Assembly (NCBI GenBank): GCA_029990175.1 | Contig: JARKIP010000049.1 | Location: 10,766,001 to 10,830,000 of the forward strand | Source of the DNA: Petunia secreta | Taxonomy: Eukaryota > Streptophyta > Magnoliopsida > Solanales > Solanaceae | Direction: 5' to 3' | DNA: 64,000 nt | Part shown: one piece after another, positions 58,819 to 64,000 of the stretch | How positions within the stretch are numbered: the first letter of the stretch is position 1 | Layout: every line of letters begins with the position of its first letter | Translations under genes and position numbers: made by a program | The notes under the pieces: generated by a model | What the model was told of the DNA's origin: nothing | Seen by the model: only the letters and a program-made list of their open reading frames with translations | Databases searched by the model: none

Positions 58819-61057
58819 TAACTTACGCACCAAGGACTTTCCCCCCGAGTGGTTGCCACACTCGCCTTCGTGCACTTCAGCCATCACGTATCTTGCCTCA
58901 TCGGGACCCAAACATTTGGCCATCGGGCCGCAATATAACCTTTTATACAGGTTACCCTCGATTAGGTGATACGAGGCTGCTTGGGTCCTTAACTTCTTTG
59001 CTTCTTTTTTGTCTTGGGGGGACAGTCCCCGAGTCAAAGTAGGAGACGAACTTACTTCGCCAATCCCATCGGTTGTCCACTGAGTTGACCTGCAACTTCA
59101 TCTCTCTCATTTGTGCGGACAGCAGCCGAACCACTGAGTCAGTCCCCGAGTAAGCTTCGTCGATCGCCGAACCGAGATTGGCCAGAGCATCAGCCTCAGT
59201 ATTTTCCTCCCGAGGCACTTGTTTAACTTGCCATTCTTGGAATTGGCCCAAGATTCTTTGTGCTCGATCCAAGTATAATTGCATTCTGGGCTTCCGAGCC
59301 GTATAATCACCGAGGACCTGGTTCACTACCAACTGTGAGTCACACCTCAGTTCGATTCTTTCAGCCCCCATTTCTTTAGCCAGCTCCAAACCCGCTAAAG
59401 ATGCCTCATGTTCCGCCTCGTTGTTGGTCACTTTCTTGAATCGAACCGAGTGCCTGACTTTCTCCCCGGTGGGTGCTCTCAAGACTATGCCTAACCCTGA
59501 ACCTTTGGAGTTTGTTGCTCCATCGGTGTGAAGTATCCATAGTCCCGAGGAGGTTCCTTTTGCCATGGAGTTTTCCTTTTCCACCTCGGGCAAAATTCTA
59601 ATACTAAAATCAGCCACGAAGTCTACTAAGACTTGAGACATAATGGCAGTCTGAGGTTGATAGGTGATATCATGCTCGCTCAACTCTACCGCCCATTTTG
59701 ATAACCTCCCTGATAACTCAGGTTTATGCAATATACTCCTTAAAGGAAAGGTCGAAACTACCGCTATTGGATGACATTGGAAATAGGGTCGTAGTTTCCT
59801 AGCAGTGACAAGCAAAGCAAGTGCTAATTTTTCCAAGTGTGGGTACCTGGTTTCAGCGTCGAGGAGTGTCTTGCTCACATAGTAGATGGGCTGCTGCTTG
59901 CCATCTTCCTCCCGAACCAACACAGCGCTGACAGACACCTCGGACACGGCCAAGTAGACCAGCAATGTTTCACCTTCTTTTGGCTTGGCAAGTAACGATG
60001 CATTAGCCAAATATTGTTTCAAATCTTTCAACGCTTGTTTATACTCCGGTGTCCATTCGAAGTGATTGTTTTTTCTCAAAACGTTGAAGAACTTGTGGCA
60101 TCGCTCCGAGGATCTTGAGATAAATCGACTCAAGGAGGCGACTCGGCTAGTCAAGCGTTGAACTTCTTTCACCCCGGTCAGCTCCTCGGGGATCTCTTCA
60201 ATAGCTTTGATTTTGTCTGGGTTGGCCTCGATTCCTCGTTCAGAGACAATGAATCCCAAGAATTTGCCTGATCCAACGCCGAAAGCGCACTTTTCAGGGT
60301 TCAATTTCATTCCGTACTGTCTCAAAACAGCAAAGGCTTCCCTCAGATGACTCAAATGATCCTCCATTTGGATCGATTTGATGAGCATATCGTCTATGTA
60401 GACTTCCATAGACTTCCCAATATATTCTTTAAACATGCGACATACCAATCTTTGGTAGGTCGCCCCGGCGTTCTTCAGACCGAAGGGCATCACCTTATAA
60501 CAGAAAGTACCTCGGTCAGTGATGAACGAGGTCTTCTCTTCGTCCTTCGGGTCCATGAGGATCTGATTGTAGCCCGAATATGCATCCAAGAAGGTCAATA
60601 GTTTATGTCCAGCCGTGGAGTCTATTAACCTGTCAATTTGTGGCAATGGATATGAGTCTTTGGGGCAAGCTTTGTTTAAGTCGGTGTAGTCTACACACAT
60701 TCTCCACTTGCCATTCTTCTTCGGTACGACCACAACATTGGCCAGCCATTCGGGGTATTTAACCTCTCTTATGAAACCATTTTCTTGTAGCTTGGTGGTT
60801 TCATCCTCGATCGCCTTCTTTTTGACCCCGGCATGAGGTCTCTTCTTCTGCTTTACCGGGGTAAATTTTAGGTCCACATTCAGCTTGTGAGTCATGATCT
60901 CCGGATCGATACCCGTCATGTCTGAATGGGACCAAGCAAAACAGTCATGGTTGGACTTCAAAACTTCAATGATCGCCTTTTTCGACTCCGGATCCAACTC
61001 CGAGCCAACAAACACTTTCCTATCGGGGAACTCTTTCAATAGGGTGAAAGATTCCAA
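58819..61057 (-). pseudogene. RT and dual RNase H of the right gypsy unit
   Basis: From 61057 a 701-residue frame runs to 58952. RT catalytic residues are Asp158 (LTFLDAYSGY) and the YIDD of 220-223. A first, degenerate RNase H region (LLVYLAVSEVSVSAVLV ... LALALLVTARKL) follows near residues 365-430. A second, archaeal-type RNase H (LHTDGATNSKGSG, NNEAEH, RCDSQLVV, TEADALANLG) with all four acidic residues lies near 510-640. Two RNase H domains mark the Tat/Ogre lineage. A frameshift in the G run at about 59016-59021 moves the frame to the segment ending at 58816, which contains the first half of the integrase zinc finger (HEGECGNH). Confidence 0.9.
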
Positions 61058-61267
61058 TTCTTCAACGGTTGAATCCTCGGCCTTTTGCTTCCGAGGCTCT
61101 TGAATACAAGCTGGAATCTTTTCAACTTCCCCTCAAGCGTCCTCCCTGGTTGACCCCGGTTCCTGTCGTTGCTATTGTTTTGGCCCAATCGGGGCGACTC
61201 CACTTTTTAATGCAACCGAATAGCACTCCCTCGCTTCTCGTTGCTCCTCTTTGATTGATCGAATTCC

Positions 61268-63270
61268 CTAAGGTGTAGGGAATTTAATCACTTGATGCAA
61301 GGTGGAGGGAACAGCTTCCATGGAGTGGATCCATGGTCTTCCGAGGATTACATTGTATGCCAAATCCTCGGGCATGACTTGGAACAGTGTTTCTTTAGTA
61401 ACCCCCTCGGCGAATGTCTTGAGTGTGATCTCACCCAACGTTTTCTCCGTGGAGTTGTTGAAGCCGGCTAACACTGTTGATTTGGGGACAACCTCCCCTT
61501 TTAGCCACATTTTCTTAACAGCCCCGTAGTTGATTATATTGACTGAGCTACCGGGGTCAATCAAGACTCTTTTAATGTCAGAGTCGTTGATTCTCAGCAT
61601 GATGACCAAAGCGTCGTGATGGGGGAATATCATCCCATCACAGTCATCATCGTCAAACACAATGTCTTTACCCGAGCCGCCAACTCGGGTTCTTTTCTCC
61701 ATGGTGATGGACAGCTTGGCGAATTTCTTGGCCGCGGCGAAATTTACGCCGTTCACCTCTGATCCCCCGGTAATGACATTCACTACTCTCTCCGGGGGTG
61801 GAGCCCGAGGTGGTTGTCCATCGCCTCGGTTCTTGGAGAAATTGTCTTTCCCCTTGTCAGTAAGGAAGTCAGCCAAGACTCCCTTCTTCAGCAAGTGAGC
61901 TACCTCGAGGCGCAAAGCTTTGCAATCCTCGGTCCTATGGCCATAATCTGCGTGGAATTCGCAGTGCAGATTGTGGTCTCTTTTATCTGCCGGGGTCCTC
62001 ATGTCCTTGGGAACCCTTACCCCGGCAGTCCCTTTGACTACATTGACCAGCTCCGAGGTTGATATATTGAAGTTGTAGTCTTGGATCCGAGGTAGATCCT
62101 TTTTTGGAGCCGAAGCTGAGCTTGAGGGATTTCTTTGGTTCGTATTGGGTTGAACCTTCCCTCCGAGCCTTTAGCTTATGTGTGAATTTGGGTATGAATT
62201 ACCGAAGAAGTTTCCCAGCCTTTGGCTGACATGCTGCCTTGTCGAGGTATATGGCTCATACCTCCCCTTCGGGTTGCTTCGTGACGCCTCGGCGCGATTC
62301 GAAGATTCGCCTCGGTTTCATTGATGATAAACTCGGCTTTTGAATTCAGCCTCCTCCAATCTAATTTTGGAGTAAGCGCGCCTGTGCAGATCCTCCCATG
62401 TTAGGACCTGATATTGCTGGAGCTCTTTTCGCAGTTCGGCGGCAGCATCAAAATTGCGAATATTGATACCTTTTTCAAATGCCATGATGGCCAAGGTATC
62501 GTCCATCCGAGGTAATTCCATGCGCTCGGCGTGGAATCGCTCAAGAAATTCTTTGAGTGGCTCACCGGGCTTTTGTTTCACTTCGCATATATCCTCCTTT
62601 CTTTGGAGGATCTTTTGTGCCCTGGTGTGCGCCTTGACGAAGGTGCTAGACATTTCCTTAAAGGCGGAAATCGATCCCTCTGGCAGGCACATATACCAAC
62701 GTAGAGCCCCCTTCTCTAAGGACTCACCAAATTTCTTCAAGAACATCGACTCGAGATGTATAGCCGTTAGGTCGTTGCTCTTCACCATTGCCATATATTC
62801 TCTTATGTGTTCTCTGGGATCGGTAGTCCCATCATATTTCTTCAAGAATATGAGTTTGAAGCCCTTGGGAGTTGGGGCCGGAGCCGCTTCGGGCTTGAAG
62901 GGCAGCTCCCTGTATTGATCAATATCGAGGTCATCTTCCTCCTTTGTTATCCCCGGCACCCCCTCGAGGCGCTTTTCCACGCGCGCCTCGATGCGAGCCT
63001 CAATTTCCCTGCTCAATTTTTCAACATCAACCGAGGATGTTGTTTCAGCCACGGTGGGAATCGTCCCGAAGTGTGGTGTGGTAGTTGGATTGTTCCCCGA
63101 GCCCCCAGACGTGGCCCCGTTGTGAGGTCCCCCTGTTATCGCGTCCGTAGGAACGAAGAGCGGGATGCCTCCACCAGGAGCCGAAGGCTGGGTGCTGCTC
63201 GGTGCAGCACTGTTCCTTGCTTCCAACGAAGCGCGGAACTCAGCATTAATGTTAGCTTGCTCATCCTGTC
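61268..63270 (-). pseudogene. gag and protease of the right gypsy unit (5' end missing)
   Basis: It starts abruptly at 63270 in the EFRASL region, fused to LTR A; the first about 60 codons seen in the left-edge copy are absent. 62318-63270 carries the gag core (YDGTTDPREHIREYM, SMFLKKFGESLEKGALRWY, LERFHAERMELPRMDD). After stops near 62170-62320, 61268-62002 carries CEFHADYGHRTEDC, the VNVITGGSEVNGVNF linker and the protease site VLIDPGSSVNII. A start codon from the original gag is lacking. Confidence 0.85.
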
Positions 63271-63271
63271 T

Positions 63272-63804
63272 ATAGGGCAACAAATCAAATTTGTATTGGC
63301 TTCAACTGATAATTTGCTTGTATCGCTATGAAATTCAGACTAAATCAGGTTCGGGCTAAACAGGAACTTGAAAGAATAAAGAGATAACGAGGCAACAAAT
63401 AAAAGCAGGATTCTGTATTCGATTTATCGTGTCCTGTTGTTTATAAATGAGCCCTTTTTATAATCAGGCGGAAGAGTAACGTTGTATAACGTCTTAATGG
63501 TGCCTTTATGGCCATTACTCTGTACATAAGTGTAATTGATTCATAATCTTTCCTATTAAATGTCGAAGCAACGATCGACAGTTATGAAGGTCGGCCCTCG
63601 TCTCCCAAGATGTGTCATCCGCTCGGGTTTGTAGGAGATTTTCCCCGAGCTCAGTACTTCGAGCTTGTCTCCCCTCGTTTCCTCAGGTGATCTCTGGGGC
63701 GAATGCTTATGCAATCTCTTCTTCGGAAGCTTGCCTCGCGATGCAGCCTTCGCGCTGTACTCCGAGGTCCTGCTCGAGATCTCGGTGATTTTTCACCCAA
63801 TACA
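63272..63804 (-). repeat. 5' LTR, type A, missing its inner 20 bp
   Basis: It matches 47182-47712 from ATAGGGCAACAAATC to CCCAATACA. The TGTGTTGGCC... inner end and the primer site are absent, and gag sequence abuts directly. Confidence 0.85.
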
Positions 63805-64000
63805 TGATTTAAATTTTATATTTTAAATAATAATAATAGATTAAAAAATATGTCACTTCATATTCTAGTGATAGGATACTATAAAAAAATCGTCATGATG
63901 AATATTTGAACAAATTGCATAAAAATATATGACTTTTGAACGACAAATAAAAGAAAGAAGACTTTCATAGCTAATTAATCAAAGTTGAGCGATCGTTTGA
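63805..64000. other. Host DNA right of the composite element
   Basis: AT-rich with no gene seen. It begins TGATT, a near match to GGATT left of 47162. Confidence 0.6.

Larger units (their letters stand above)
47162..63804 (-). mobile_element. Composite Tat-type gypsy structure with three LTRs (A-B-A)
   Basis: From right to left (element sense): a shortened LTR A, gag lacking its start, protease, RT, two RNase H domains, integrase, antisense gene, LTR B, primer site, second gag, no pol, second antisense gene, LTR A. The outer flanks are GGATT (47157-47161) and TGATT (63805-63809), matching at four of five bases. The central LTR has 3'-LTR context on its right (polypurine tract and antisense gene) and 5'-LTR context on its left (primer site and gag). 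It thus looks like a shared LTR of two tandem elements from sister families. Confidence 0.8.

Noticed and set aside
1..64000. Endogenous pararetrovirus
   Set aside because: All reverse transcriptases lie in LTR-bounded elements with integrase; no movement-protein or coat-type region was seen.
1..64000. CRISPR arrays, bacterial operons, rRNA and tRNA genes
   Set aside because: There are no regularly spaced repeats of CRISPR type, the genes have plant introns, and no tRNA or rRNA cores were recognised. The tRNA-like words are primer sites only.

Overview
The window is plant nuclear DNA, most probably from a solanaceous species (Nicotiana or Petunia type). The grounds are spliced plant genes, an ATL-type RING-H2 gene, a floral-type defensin with a C-terminal propeptide and ten cysteines, Stowaway-like MITEs, and a dense load of Ty1/copia and Ty3/gypsy LTR retrotransposons. 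I could not run a search, so the species is an inference.

Host genes are few. A small uncharacterised gene on the + strand (4896-6365) splices to a 191-residue protein with a duplicated DYL.SDT..(F/Y)AP motif. An apparently intact, intronless RING-H2 finger gene of the ATL family lies on the - strand (12544-13692). A defensin locus on the - strand has one two-exon copy with an altered splice donor (26667-27219) and an orphan first exon of a second copy (28503-28566). A fragment of a cytosolic seryl-tRNA synthetase N-terminus lies at 23362-23487 (-).

Retrotransposons fill most of the rest. A Ty3/gypsy element of Tat type on the - strand is cut by the left window edge (1-2888). Three copia elements are bounded by perfect 5-bp target duplications: 15035-20516 (-, TTTAT), 32515-38466 (+, CAAAG) and 40565-45883 (+, CACAT). 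A gag-only copia relic with one LTR sits at 20788-22236 (-). The right quarter (47162-63804, -) is a composite of two related Tat-type elements with three LTRs in the order A, B, A, flanked by near-matching 5-mers. It contains gag, protease, reverse transcriptase, two RNase H domains and integrase on the - strand. It also holds two + strand genes of the Transposase_28-like additional-ORF class, which carry their own TATA boxes and introns at conserved positions.

DNA transposons include a decayed hAT transposase with BED and hAT-C domains (about 8369-12157, -), several Stowaway-like MITEs including one nested in another (39568-40041), and a Tourist-like MITE split by the copia element at 32515. 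A U-V block of roughly 1.3 kb is tandemly duplicated around 31860-46720, and its copies differ by TE insertions, which gives an insertion chronology. A 42-bp minisatellite occupies 23891-24590. All element coding regions except parts of the right-hand pol look broken, so the retrotransposons here are probably not autonomous.
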